Counted from the stretch's first letter, positions 54,864 to 63,570 are shown. The stretch is DNA of 64,000 bases from CAXBDP01 sp041689935 (GCA_041689935.1 JBDNFI010000057.1:58542-122541); one strand, 5' to 3'. Numbers and translations are program-made. Notes: generated from the sequence alone by a model not told the origin.

Positions 54864-56348
54864 TTAAACTCCCAACCCATAATACCTGACACCGGCCTCG
54901 CCTTCATAGATTCCTTCAATCAAAATACCACCTCTTTTTGAAGAAATTAATCTTTCTACCTCGGCTGGAGTTTTCACTTCTTTACCATCTACTTTGGTGA
55001 TGATAAATCCTTCTCTCATTTCAACTTGTTGAGAAATTATGCCCGAATTAAGCTTAAGGACTTTTACTCCTCCCGCTATTCCTAGCCGTTGAGCCAATTC
55101 GGTGTCAATCGTTACCATTTCTGCTCCCAATACACTTTTAACCCTTCCTGGCTCAATTCTAGCAAGCAAATCGGTGCTTCCATCTTGATTTTTCAAGATT
55201 ATATCTTTGCTCAATTCTTTACCATCTCTTCTTATTTGCACACTTACCTGATCACCTGGACGCTTGCTGCCCACGTATTCAAGGAGTTCCGCACTTGATT
55301 TGGTTTCGCGGCCATCTACTCCTACTACTACATCACCTGCTTGCAGACCCGCTTCTTCACCTGCGCTTCCAGGAAGTACACTGGCAATATAGGCTCCTGC
55401 TACTACGTCGAGATTATACTCTCGGGCCAAGTCGCTATTGATATTGCTAATTTGCACACCTAAGAAGCCACGCTGAACCACACCAAATTCGATCAAATCT
55501 TCTACTACTTTGCTTACAATATTGGATGGCACTGCAAACCCGTAACCTGCATAGGTTCCTGTGGGGCTAGCAATTGCCGTGTTGATCCCAATAAGATTTC
55601 CTCTAAGATTCACCAAAGCGCCACCGCTATTGCCTGGATTGATTGCTGCGTCTGTTTGGATAAAGGACTCAATAGCATAGTCTCTTTGCAGTAAATTGAT
55701 ATTTCTGGCTTTGGCACTCACAATACCGGCCGTAACGGTAGAGTTTAGCGAAAGCGGATTGCCAACAGCCAATACCCACTCTCCTACTTTTATATTATCT
55801 GAATCTTCAAAATTAACGAATGGTAAACCCTTCTCTTGGATTTGGATCACCGCAATATCCGTATTTGGGTCAGTCCCGATAAGGGTGGCCTTATATGAAC
55901 GATTATCGGTTAAAGTCACTTCGATATCACTGGCGTTATCTATTACGTGATTATTGGTAACAATATACCCATTATTATTGATCAGAACTCCACTGCCCGA
56001 ACCCACTCGCGGTCTTGGTTCACTATTTTGTCCACCTCTATTTTGTGGCCCGAAGAAAAACTCAAAAGGATCTTGCGATGGACTTGATTGTCTTGAGCTT
56101 GTTTGCTGCATGCTAGTTGAGCGAATGTGAACGACCGATTTCATCACTGCCTCTGCCGGAGCCGTAAAATCTAATGGGATAATCTCTCCATTTTCATCGG
56201 CGGTGTACATCGCACCTTGAATTGGCATGTTACTTACATGTTCGATTTTGACTGGTGCATCGGAATCCTTGTCGAATATTTGGATAGTGCCATACATGGC
56301 AGCACTCCCTAGCATTCCTGCTAAAAGTAATGTCATAAACTGTTTCAT
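54864..56348 (-). CDS. degP: DegP/HtrA (Do family) periplasmic serine protease
   Basis: 494 residues. Signal peptide/anchor at 1-22, a disordered Ser/Gln-rich loop (TSMQQTSSRQSSPSQDP), trypsin-like domain with catalytic His (TNNHVID), Asp (DPNTDIAV) and Ser (NPGNSGGALV), then two PDZ domains (about 290-390 and 405-494). Removes or chaperones misfolded envelope proteins. ATG at 56348. Confidence 0.95.
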   Translation of the reverse strand: MKQFMTLLLAGMLGSAAMYGTIQIFDKDSDAPVKIEHVSNMPIQGAMYTADENGEIIPLDFTAPAEAVMKSVVHIRSTSMQQTSSRQSSPSQDPFEFFFGPQNRGGQNSEPRPRVGSGSGVLINNNGYIVTNNHVIDNASDIEVTLTDNRSYKATLIGTDPNTDIAVIQIQEKGLPFVNFEDSDNIKVGEWVLAVGNPLSLNSTVTAGIVSAKARNINLLQRDYAIESFIQTDAAINPGNSGGALVNLRGNLIGINTAIASPTGTYAGYGFAVPSNIVSKVVEDLIEFGVVQRGFLGVQISNINSDLAREYNLDVVAGAYIASVLPGSAGEEAGLQAGDVVVGVDGRETKSSAELLEYVGSKRPGDQVSVQIRRDGKELSKDIILKNQDGSTDLLARIEPGRVKSVLGAEMVTIDTELAQRLGIAGGVKVLKLNSGIISQQVEMREGFIITKVDGKEVKTPAEVERLISSKRGGILIEGIYEGEAGVRYYGLGV

Positions 56349-56477
56349 ACTATTTTATTTTTGTTTGATTTTTTGATTTGAACCATCAGGAAATTCAACT
56401 CCAACGTGCTTTCCCTGCGGATATTTCAACTATTCTGTTTGAATAGGCGGGAGGTGAAGTTCAAATATTATGCCAGC

Positions 56478-56723
56478 TCACTCTTCGAAAGGCAGGATGG
56501 ATTTTTCCGTCGCGTGAAAATGGATTTCGTTATTGGCTACTAAAACGGGTGCTTTTTTACAGTAGTCGATGCACTTTGTTTTGATAACCTTAAGACGATT
56601 TTTACTTCCGGGCAAAGATTTTAGCTTCTTATAATGCTTATATAGCTCCTCGCTACCTGCTTTCTCGCAGTCTTTCCCTAGACAAACAAATACAAAATCA
56701 AATTTTGCTTTACTCTTTGTCAA
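56478..56723 (-). CDS. Thioredoxin-like [2Fe-2S] ferredoxin
   Basis: 81 residues with the four-Cys pattern of the thioredoxin-like ferredoxin family: VCLGKDCEKAG (Cys about 14 and 19) and IKTKCIDYCKKAP (Cys about 50 and 54). Electron carrier with unknown partner. Lies 6 bp after the NUDIX gene on the same strand, so it is in its operon. Confidence 0.9.
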   Translation of the reverse strand: MTKSKAKFDFVFVCLGKDCEKAGSEELYKHYKKLKSLPGSKNRLKVIKTKCIDYCKKAPVLVANNEIHFHATEKSILPFEE

Positions 56724-56729
56724 AGTAAT

Positions 56730-57362
56730 TTATCCTCGTTTTATTATCTCAACTAATTCACCTATCATCATGGCCGTAGCACCCCAAATTACATGATTAT
56801 CAATATGAAAATATGGCGTATTCAAAGTAACGCCAGTTTTTGGAGTTATGTTTTTTCTTTTGATATATCCGGGATCAATAAATTTCGCAACAGGAAATTC
56901 CAAAAGTTGATCCACCTCGTAAGGATCAATAATAAAATTTGGTCTTTTGGTTGTATAGCCAACAATAGGTTCAACCGAAAAATTGCTTGGTGGAATATAT
57001 AATTTAGAAAGCTTCCCCAATAAAGTAACCTCCCTCCGATCAATACCAATTTCTTCCTCAGATTCTCGCAAAGCTGTATCAATGGCAGAAATGTCAATTT
57101 CCTCACACTTACCACCCGGGAAACTCACTTGACCGCCATGCGTGCCATCATATTTAGGTCTTAGAATTAATGGCATCATGGTATTTTGCGCTTCGGGATA
57201 AAACAAAATTAATACCCCTCCCTTTCGTGCGTTGGGCCTTTCCTTTATTTGAAAGCGATCTGCATTTACAGGTAGAGGTGCCATGGTCATTTGGGCATTA
57301 GGCCCAGGCAATGGCTGTTCAAATGCAGTACTTAAATGCTGTATTAGCTTATCGAAATTCAT
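56730..57362 (-). CDS. NUDIX hydrolase, CoA pyrophosphatase type
   Basis: 210 residues. Nudix box GGKCEEIDISAIDTALRESEEEIGI fits G-x5-E-x7-REUxEE-x2-GU; the preceding GGVLILFYPEAQNTMMPLILRPKYDGTHGGQVSFPGG is the hallmark of the CoA pyrophosphatase subgroup (NudL/YeaB). Probably trims CoA derivatives. ATG at 57362. Confidence 0.9.
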   Translation of the reverse strand: MNFDKLIQHLSTAFEQPLPGPNAQMTMAPLPVNADRFQIKERPNARKGGVLILFYPEAQNTMMPLILRPKYDGTHGGQVSFPGGKCEEIDISAIDTALRESEEEIGIDRREVTLLGKLSKLYIPPSNFSVEPIVGYTTKRPNFIIDPYEVDQLLEFPVAKFIDPGYIKRKNITPKTGVTLNTPYFHIDNHVIWGATAMMIGELVEIIKRG

Positions 57363-57745
57363 TTCAACTTTGTCTATTTATTAACCCATCGCAGCTATTG
57401 TGACCATAGCCAGAAAATTAGTAAATGGTAATGCAATCAATAACATCCAATTTCCAAAAATAATTGAGCACTGCTAAAATAAAAATAGTCTTTGCCGAAT
57501 TAACTTTTCGGGATTTAGGATTTTGAAGCAAGGTGAATGGAATTTGCAATTCAATTCAATGGCTAAGTGTAATCGGATAATAAATCCTACTTATGGATGG
57601 TTCTGGTTTGCAAATCCAGATCATTAGGTCAGTGAATTATAAGCTTCCCTCCCGCTTTCTTTTCAAAAAATACTTTTTACAATCTGTCATATTTTCAAAT
57701 TATTTGTAACTAAGCTAATGAGAACAAAATCTCGCCCCTCTATAA
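57363..57745. other. Intergenic region with repeat element and candidate ECF promoter
   Basis: 383 bp. Holds a cluster of three short palindromes (about 57536-57605), an octamer CCTCCCGC at 57648, and a TGTAAC hexamer at 57705-57710 upstream of the sigma gene, similar to -35 elements of ECF-sigma promoters. The matching -10 element is not certain. Confidence 0.5.
57536..57605. repeat. Palindromic repeat element, copy 1
   Basis: GAATTTGCAATTC-, GGATAATAAATCC- and GGTTTGCAAATCC-like palindromes in a row. The same three in the same order occur at 63193-63272. Looks like a small dispersed repeat of REP type. Confidence 0.6.
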
Positions 57746-58246
57746 ATGACAGATTTGAACAAAAAATTCATTGAAATCCTCGAAAGCAACAAAGATTTGA
57801 TCCTTCGAATCTGCGGCGCTTATGCAAAGGATGCAACTGAAAAGGAGGACTTGTTCCAAGAAGTTACCATTGCCATATGGAAATCGTTGGACTCCTTTCA
57901 AGGTAATTCAGCTATTTCTACATGGATTTATCGGATCACGCTAAATACATGTATTCGACTGAGTTTACGAAGTAAAAACACGAAGGTCGAAACCATTAAA
58001 CTGAATAGTATTCACTTTGAGAATCTGCAAGAAAAAGCTGACAATCAAGAAGATGAAATTCAGTTTATAAAGCTACAAACTTGTATTCAGCAATTAACCG
58101 AACCTGATAGAAGTATTGTTCTTCTGCATTTGGAAGAGCTTCCTTATCGAGAAATTACAAGTATTATTGGAATTAGCGAGAACCATGTAGCGGTAAAAAT
58201 GAAAAGAGCTAAAATGAAACCATTAACCTGTATGAATCATGGATGA
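57746..58246 (+). CDS. ECF-type RNA polymerase sigma factor
   Basis: 166 residues. Sigma region 2 (NKDLILRICGAYAKDATEKEDLFQEVTIAIWKSL, about 15-48, and WIYRITLNTCIRL) and region 4 (LTEPDRSIVLLHLEELPYREITSIIGISENHVAVKMKRA, about 117-155). It overlaps the next gene by 8 bp, the place where an anti-sigma factor usually sits. A TGTAAC upstream suggests self-control. Confidence 0.9.
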   Translation: MTDLNKKFIEILESNKDLILRICGAYAKDATEKEDLFQEVTIAIWKSLDSFQGNSAISTWIYRITLNTCIRLSLRSKNTKVETIKLNSIHFENLQEKADNQEDEIQFIKLQTCIQQLTEPDRSIVLLHLEELPYREITSIIGISENHVAVKMKRAKMKPLTCMNHG

Positions 58247-58814
58247 GTTGAACCTAAAAAATATTTGGCAGGTGGGCAATAGCCACAAACAAGTATTCAT
58301 TAATACACAACAGTTGCTAACTGAACTAACTAAAGATTTGAATGCTTTTGAAGCAAAGCTAAAAAAGAGAGATTCCTTAGAAATCACAGTTGCCTTGGTT
58401 ATGATTCCCGCTGCTATAGTCTTGGCATATTTTGCCAATTCATTCTTACAGCAATTGGGCTTTGGGCTAATCGTACCTTATTGTTTACTCGTGATTTTTC
58501 AATTGAAAAGAGTTAGAAAATTTAAAACCCTAATTAATCTAATTCAAAGTCAAAATGACTTTTTATCACAATCAAAAGACTATTTAATCAAAGAGATGAA
58601 TTTACTTAAGTCTGTATTGTATTGGTACATTCTACCTGCCCTACTTTCTGCTACGCTTATCAACTTAGGCTCAGATAGTAGTCAGCTAGAACAGATCATT
58701 ACATTTGTGGTGATGGTCATTGTCTTTGCATACATATATTATTTGAATAGAAAGGCTGTTAAAAATGATTTTGAGCCACTTATCGACAAAATAAACTCTG
58801 CTTTGAACAACTAA
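58239..58814 (+). CDS. Membrane protein, probable anti-sigma partner
   Basis: 191 residues. A cytoplasmic N-terminal helix (about 1-48), two membrane segments (about 49-85), a helical linker, and two more (about 121-165). No zinc anti-sigma motif (HxxxCxxC). Position, overlap with the sigma gene and topology suggest a membrane-bound regulator of that sigma. Function inferred. Confidence 0.7.
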   Translation: MDELNLKNIWQVGNSHKQVFINTQQLLTELTKDLNAFEAKLKKRDSLEITVALVMIPAAIVLAYFANSFLQQLGFGLIVPYCLLVIFQLKRVRKFKTLINLIQSQNDFLSQSKDYLIKEMNLLKSVLYWYILPALLSATLINLGSDSSQLEQIITFVVMVIVFAYIYYLNRKAVKNDFEPLIDKINSALNN

Positions 58815-58825
58815 AAATTACAACC

Positions 58826-59908
58826 ATGTTGAAAAAAATCTTAATTGGCATTGGAATCTTATTTGCTATTCTATTTATCACTTTTGGAATTGCAGCCTAT
58901 TATTTTATGACTGACAAAAATACTATTCCAGATTTCGCATTAGCAAACTCTGAAAAATCCACATTTATCCTAACTCGAAATGGAGAGGAAATAGCGTCGC
59001 ATAATTCAGATAAACTTATGACTTTGGCCAGCACAATGAAGATCATTGTTGCTATTGAATACGCTCAGCAAGCCCAAGCTGGTTTGATCAATCCAAATGA
59101 GCAAATTACGGTTGAGGAGCTAGATCAATTCTATGTTCCCAATACAGATGGAGGAGCGCATCCCGCTTGGCTAAATTGGGCTAAAGATAAAATCCATGAT
59201 GGAAAAGTAAGTATTCGTGATATTACTAAAGGGATGATCATGTTTAACTCAAATGCTAACACAGAATGGTTGATAGACAAATTGGGAATGGAAAATATAA
59301 ATGCTCAGTTTGAGAAATTAGATTTAGGGAATCATACACCAATTTATCCAATCGTATCGGCCTTGTTTGTCAGTTTTGAATTTGGTCAGGAGAAAAAGCG
59401 GGAGGAATTGATTGATGAGTTAAATGCACTTTCACAAAAAAAATATATCGAACTCACCTTACAAATTCATCAGAAATTGAAAGCAGATACAGCCTATAAA
59501 TCGAAACTTACTGCCCTCCCATTCGACTTGCAAAAAATATGGTCAGACAGATTGCCAGCTTCTACTGCCAAAGATTACCATCGCATCATGAAGCTGATAA
59601 ATGATAGAAACTATTTCGATGAAGGCACTCAAAAATACTTAGACGAGATCATTGAGTTTATGCTCGCAAACCCTGCAAACCGGTCATGGCTCAAGCATAC
59701 AGGAAGCAAAGGTGGCTCTACTGCATTTGTGCTTACACGTACTTTATATGCCACTGAAATAGCTGGCGACAAAACTGAATTAGTCTATTTTTTCAACGAA
59801 CTAAATTTTGTGGAGCAACAAAGACTTCAAATGAGCATCAACGATTTTGAATTGCAAGTATTAACTGATGCGGATTTTAGGGAAGAATTGAAGAAGAAGT
59901 TCAATTAG
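58826..59908 (+). CDS. Class A beta-lactamase-like serine hydrolase
   Basis: 360 residues. One N-terminal membrane segment (about 5-28), then SxxK in ASTMKIIVAIEYAQ (about 69), SxN-like FNSNANTEW, and HTGSKGGSTAF in the place of the KTG motif. These fit a penicillin-recognising fold. The domain contains a long insert (about 185-260, REELIDELNALSQKK...). Secreted or membrane-anchored; it could act on peptidoglycan or an ester. Third gene of the sigma operon. Its last third is present again at 63283-63570. Confidence 0.85.
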   Translation: MLKKILIGIGILFAILFITFGIAAYYFMTDKNTIPDFALANSEKSTFILTRNGEEIASHNSDKLMTLASTMKIIVAIEYAQQAQAGLINPNEQITVEELDQFYVPNTDGGAHPAWLNWAKDKIHDGKVSIRDITKGMIMFNSNANTEWLIDKLGMENINAQFEKLDLGNHTPIYPIVSALFVSFEFGQEKKREELIDELNALSQKKYIELTLQIHQKLKADTAYKSKLTALPFDLQKIWSDRLPASTAKDYHRIMKLINDRNYFDEGTQKYLDEIIEFMLANPANRSWLKHTGSKGGSTAFVLTRTLYATEIAGDKTELVYFFNELNFVEQQRLQMSINDFELQVLTDADFREELKKKFN

Positions 59909-60375
59909 ATATTAATCACACTTCGAGATTAATCAAGGCAACTGTCCATTTATCATTGATTCTAAATCACCTTCAGATTTATCTGGTGGTGAGAAGATTA
60001 ATTAACTCAGGCTTTAGCCAAACCTATTTTTGTATAAAGCCGAAAAGCTAGGCATTGCATTTAACTAAGAAGTAAAAGCCAAATTCTTATTCACCAAGAA
60101 TACTTATAAAACACAAAAACATCATCACTCTCTGGCTCTACAGGTAAAAACACTAAATTATTTCCTGGGTATAGAATAGGTTGAGGTTTTATGTAATTTG
60201 GCAAAACTACATCCCAGAGTATTTCACCATTATTATCCCAAGCAACCAAATGCTTTTCGATTGGAACATTTTCCTTTCTAAACCAATATGTTCTCAAAAA
60301 CAATTTAGCATCTGCATGATAAATAGATGGACTACCTCCAAAAGGACTAAAGAAAAAATTTACCACATTACTTAC
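59621..60375. repeat. Duplicated segment, copy 1
   Basis: From within the hydrolase gene (GAAGGCACTC at 59621) through the propeller 3' end. Copy 2 begins at 63283 and runs off the window at 64000. Coding parts are co-linear; intergenic parts differ by indels (182 bp against 146 bp). Confidence 0.85.
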
Positions 60376-61008
60376 ATCTTCTGATAGATTTTCACCACCA
60401 TTCGATGCTATGGGGATTTCTTTGTTTTTCTCAACTAAGAAGCTTTTCTTAAATAGTCCATTTCTATCATAGAGGCTTGTTAAAAAGTTAATTCTCTCTG
60501 ATAAAAGAATAAACTCATCTGCTACGAATAAATACGGGAAGGAATTAATTAATTTAGATCCTTTAAGGCTTAACCATTCTTCAGGATAATTGATAGGTAA
60601 GGGTTTAATAGTCAAATCGTAAAGACTGACTTCCCACACTAATGGAAACGAAGTCTTTGCTGCTTTTTGAATATCACTTACAGATTGCAACCTTTGAGGA
60701 AAGGCATAAACTAAAATGCTATGGCTTTTAGGAGAATAAAAAAATGGTTTAACTGGAAGAGACAAATCAAAACCTTGTAAAAGAGCATTTTGGTCAGCAG
60801 TTTCGTTTGGATTGACTTCAATTACAACCTTGCCATTTTCATTAAGTATAAACCAGTGATTAGTCGAACCTAAAAAAAATTGATCATCTTTAATTTGAAT
60901 CAGTTGATTTAAATTTCTTACTACGCTATTTGAACCACTGAATTCTAAAGGAATTGAGGATGAAATAAAGTTGTCCTTTAGAGAAACTATAAATAGAAAA
61001 TCAATCAC
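60091..61008 (-). CDS. Beta-propeller protein of DUF4221 type, N-terminus missing
   Basis: 305 residues from ATG 61008. Repeated blade-like units (YDRNGLFKKSFLVEKN, NNGEILWDVVLPNYIKPQPILYPGNNLVFLP) and a family-style end (SDDVFVFYKY), matching the C-terminus of the larger propeller at 61490-62641 (NEDILVFNHY). It lacks the signal peptide and first blade, so it starts abruptly (MIDFLFIVSLKDNF). Probably not exported in this form. A second, broken copy lies at 63717-64000. Confidence 0.75.
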   Translation of the reverse strand: MIDFLFIVSLKDNFISSSIPLEFSGSNSVVRNLNQLIQIKDDQFFLGSTNHWFILNENGKVVIEVNPNETADQNALLQGFDLSLPVKPFFYSPKSHSILVYAFPQRLQSVSDIQKAAKTSFPLVWEVSLYDLTIKPLPINYPEEWLSLKGSKLINSFPYLFVADEFILLSERINFLTSLYDRNGLFKKSFLVEKNKEIPIASNGGENLSEDVSNVVNFFFSPFGGSPSIYHADAKLFLRTYWFRKENVPIEKHLVAWDNNGEILWDVVLPNYIKPQPILYPGNNLVFLPVEPESDDVFVFYKYSW

Positions 61009-61025
61009 TCTTCAGGGATGATGAT

Positions 61026-61484
61026 TTAAAAAATTGTGGATTGGAGTGAGTCAAGTGCAGAAAGATTAATTGGAGATACTTCGACCGTTTTTACAACTCT
61101 GTTATTTTTTTGATATAAAATTACCGGATAAATATTCATGAGTTCGCCTGAATAGAAGTGATTCAAAGAATCAATATATACATTTTGATGAAAATAGACG
61201 TCTGCGCCTAATTTACCTTTCAAAATTTTTGTTGAACTAATATTTGTGAAAACAAAGGCAATCTTGTTACTAATTTCAAAATTCTCAACTGTGAACGACT
61301 CTGCACTTGTAATGCAACCCTCACATCCAGCATTCGGTATTACAAGTATCGTTTTATTTTTCAATAAATCATAATATTCGAAACTCTCGATTAATCTCAT
61401 TGACGAATCATTAACATTCGAATTACTACAATTCTGGCATGAGCCAATCAAGAGAAGGGCTAAAAAGAATAAATACTTTTTCAT
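61026..61484 (-). CDS. Thioredoxin-fold lipoprotein
   Basis: 152 residues. Lipobox LLLIGSC (Cys about 16), further Cys at QNCSN, then a thioredoxin-like domain with the redox pair GCEGC (about 54-58) after strand ILVIPNA, and a cis-Pro-like segment IYPVILYQKN. May reduce or form disulfides outside the cytoplasm. Lies between two propeller genes, 5 bp after one and 17 bp before the other. Confidence 0.8.
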   Translation of the reverse strand: MKKYLFFLALLLIGSCQNCSNSNVNDSSMRLIESFEYYDLLKNKTILVIPNAGCEGCITSAESFTVENFEISNKIAFVFTNISSTKILKGKLGADVYFHQNVYIDSLNHFYSGELMNIYPVILYQKNNRVVKTVEVSPINLSALDSLQSTIF

Positions 61485-61489
61485 GGAAT

Positions 61490-62641
61490 TTACTTTTCAA
61501 CAATCTTATAGTGGTTAAACACTAGAATATCTTCGTTATCTCTTTGATACCCATAATTCCTTATAAACAAACCATCTTCGTTCGAAAACACATCGTCAAA
61601 TAGTCTCATGCTCGGTATTTCTGCCACCCGTTTACCATTTTTGTTAGTAATCAGTGTATAAGAATAAATGTCGCCCAGATAAGAAGGGTATTTTTTATTG
61701 ATATCGTCATTTTTTTCAATTTTCTGACCAATAGAGATATCCCTTAAAATTAGATTACTGTAAGGATCATAATAGACTTTTTTATACCATGAGTTTGTAC
61801 TTAGGTAGTAAGATTGATAGTATGGACTTATCTCACCTTTGACCTTAGTAGTATTTTTAGGTATGCCATCAAGTTTAAATGAGCTAGTAGTCACCTGATT
61901 ATTTTTTAAGTCAAAAGAGTATAAATTATCATCAAATTCGTAAGACAAAAGCAACTTGTCTTCATCGGTTAGTACTGCTATTGAAGTATTTAGAGAAAGG
62001 GTACCCCAAGGACCCTGGTAATAACTCTCCGGAAATTCACCTAAAAACCGTTTAGAATCATTATTTATATCATATATAAGTAAGGCTTTATTTTTCGAAT
62101 CTGATGTTCTTGCATTTTTCCGTATTGGAAAAATAAATGAATTAGACTTTTCATTGTATGCAAATTTAGATTCTGAGATTGTAGGATCATCATTTGTAAA
62201 CGATAAAATATTCTTTTTCTCTAAAATTCTTCCAGTAGTATCAATTCTGTACAAGAATAAACTTGCATTGGAGTATATGTAAATCGAATCATAAGATAAA
62301 ACTTTGAAGTTAGAGACCCTAGGTATGGTGTTTGGACCTTCTTTGCCAAGTGGAGTAATCACTTTTTGTAGCTTTGTTTTCACATCAAAAAAATATAATG
62401 AGTGAACAACAGAATTATAGAGAACGATATTATTCTCTCCCTTATAATACTCGATTAACCTACTGCTGCGACTAGTAACAGAATCCAATTGAAAAATCAA
62501 TCTTCCTTCAAGTTGTAAGTCCATAGTATTGACGAAATCCGCTCTTTCATTGCTACAACCAAATGACAAAAGGGCAAACAAAATCAAAAAAAGAGGATAA
62601 ATGATACTCTTTTTACCATAATGTATATTCAAATTTATCAT
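61490..62641 (-). CDS. DUF4221-like six-bladed beta-propeller lipoprotein
   Basis: 383 residues. N-terminal signal with lipobox (ALLSFGC, Cys about 28), then repeated blades (FDVKTKLQKVITPLGKEGP, LYRIDTTGRILEKKNIL, LIYDINNDSKRFLGEF, YSFDLKNNQ) ending NEDILVFNHYKIVEK. Surface-exposed lipoprotein with unknown ligand. Its ATG overlaps the small peptide stop by 4 bp. Confidence 0.85.
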   Translation of the reverse strand: MINLNIHYGKKSIIYPLFLILFALLSFGCSNERADFVNTMDLQLEGRLIFQLDSVTSRSSRLIEYYKGENNIVLYNSVVHSLYFFDVKTKLQKVITPLGKEGPNTIPRVSNFKVLSYDSIYIYSNASLFLYRIDTTGRILEKKNILSFTNDDPTISESKFAYNEKSNSFIFPIRKNARTSDSKNKALLIYDINNDSKRFLGEFPESYYQGPWGTLSLNTSIAVLTDEDKLLLSYEFDDNLYSFDLKNNQVTTSSFKLDGIPKNTTKVKGEISPYYQSYYLSTNSWYKKVYYDPYSNLILRDISIGQKIEKNDDINKKYPSYLGDIYSYTLITNKNGKRVAEIPSMRLFDDVFSNEDGLFIRNYGYQRDNEDILVFNHYKIVEK

Positions 62642-62877
62642 GTTATAATTATTTCACGATGACAGTCTATAGGGCGTGATTCTTCTCCTTCTGGTAAAGT
62701 TTCAACGCAATTTAAATAGGACCTAATCGGATTTCCTTCCTCATCTCTTTCTGTAATGAGCAGACAATAACCGTTTTTAATGCCTTGCCATTCACATATA
62801 CCAGCATTCGTAGAGAATGGATTAATTATAAACGCTGCCACTCTTAATACTAGCGAAATTTTCAATATTTTTTTCAT
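62638..62877 (-). CDS. Small exported four-cysteine peptide
   Basis: 79 residues: basic start and hydrophobic core (KKILKISLVLRVAAFIINPF) with a likely cleavage after STNA, leaving a mature peptide of about 53 residues that holds four Cys (ICEWQ, GYCLL, NCVET, DCHRE) and many acidic residues. Heads an operon with two propellers and a thioredoxin-fold lipoprotein. The arrangement recalls the small exported peptides (such as NVEALA proteins) beside six-bladed propellers in other Bacteroidota, but the sequence lacks that motif. Function unknown. Confidence 0.7.
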   Translation of the reverse strand: MKKILKISLVLRVAAFIINPFSTNAGICEWQGIKNGYCLLITERDEEGNPIRSYLNCVETLPEGEESRPIDCHREIIIT

Positions 62878-63061
62878 TAGAACTTTGTTAAAATTAACCT
62901 ACTCTTAAGGATTTTCGGCATACCTCCTGAACAAGCAATACAAAGACAGAGGAATTCAATCTGAAAAAGTATCGTATGTGCTCAATCTTCTTTTTACTAT
63001 TGTAGCATGAAGTTCCTTATCGCGATATGTAAAACTAAAAAATATTTAAATACATGTAAAT

Positions 63062-63090
63062 ACCGTTCATTTGACATAACTACTGTTCAT
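63062..63090 (+). promoter_or_regulatory. LytTR-like direct repeat
   Basis: ACCGTTCAT at 63062-63070 and ACTGTTCAT at 63082-63090, 11-nt spacing. This fits the LytTR consensus [TA][AC][CA]GTTN[AG][TG] (one mismatch in repeat 2) with a spacer near 12. It lies about 190 bp upstream of the peptide gene, though the repeats point rightward. Confidence 0.45.
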
Positions 63091-63192
63091 GTAATATTTA
63101 GAAAAGTAACAACTCTCCAATAACTTCTTCCCTCCCGCTTTTTCCTCACAATTTGCTACTCATAGAAAATTATAATTTCGAAGCCAGATAGT

Positions 63193-63272
63193 TCGAATTT
63201 AAAATTCAACAGCTTGGTGAAAGTCGGATTACAAATCCTATTTGTCTCTGGTTCGGGATTGCAAATCCAGAA
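63193..63272. repeat. Palindromic repeat element, copy 2
   Basis: GAATTTAAAATTC, GGATTACAAATCC and GGATTGCAAATCC in a row, the same three-palindrome layout as at 57536-57605. It ends 10 bp before the duplicated hydrolase fragment. Confidence 0.65.
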
Positions 63273-63282
63273 CAGAATTAGT

Positions 63283-63570
63283 GAAGGCACTCAAAAATAC
63301 TTAGACGAGATAATGGAGTTTATGCTTGCAAACCCTGCCAATCGATCGTGGCTAAAGCATACAGGCAGTAAAGGAGGATCAACAGCATTTGTTCTAACAC
63401 GTTATTTGTACGCCACTGAAATATCTGGCGACAAAACCGAATTAGTCTATTTTTTCAACGAACTAAATTTTGTGGAGCAACAAAGACTACAAATGAGCAT
63501 GAACGATTTTGAATTGCAAGTATTAACTGATGCGGAATTTAGGGAGGAATTGAAGAAGAAGTTCAATTAA
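63283..63570 (+). pseudogene. 3' fragment of the serine hydrolase gene
   Basis: Codes for the last 95 residues of the hydrolase (GTQKYLDEIMEFMLANPANRSWLKH...), without the N-terminal membrane segment, STMK or SxN. About 28 of 288 bases differ from copy 1, mostly silent, with five amino-acid changes (for example Thr to Tyr, Ala to Ser). The reading frame continues upstream only into the palindromic repeat, so it is a truncated copy. Confidence 0.88.

Larger units (their letters stand above)
62878..63282. other. Intergenic region upstream of the peptide operon
   Basis: AT-rich. Holds a LytTR-like direct repeat (63062-63090), an octamer CCTCCCGC (63131-63138) and the second palindromic repeat (63193-63272). 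No convincing gene. Confidence 0.5.
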
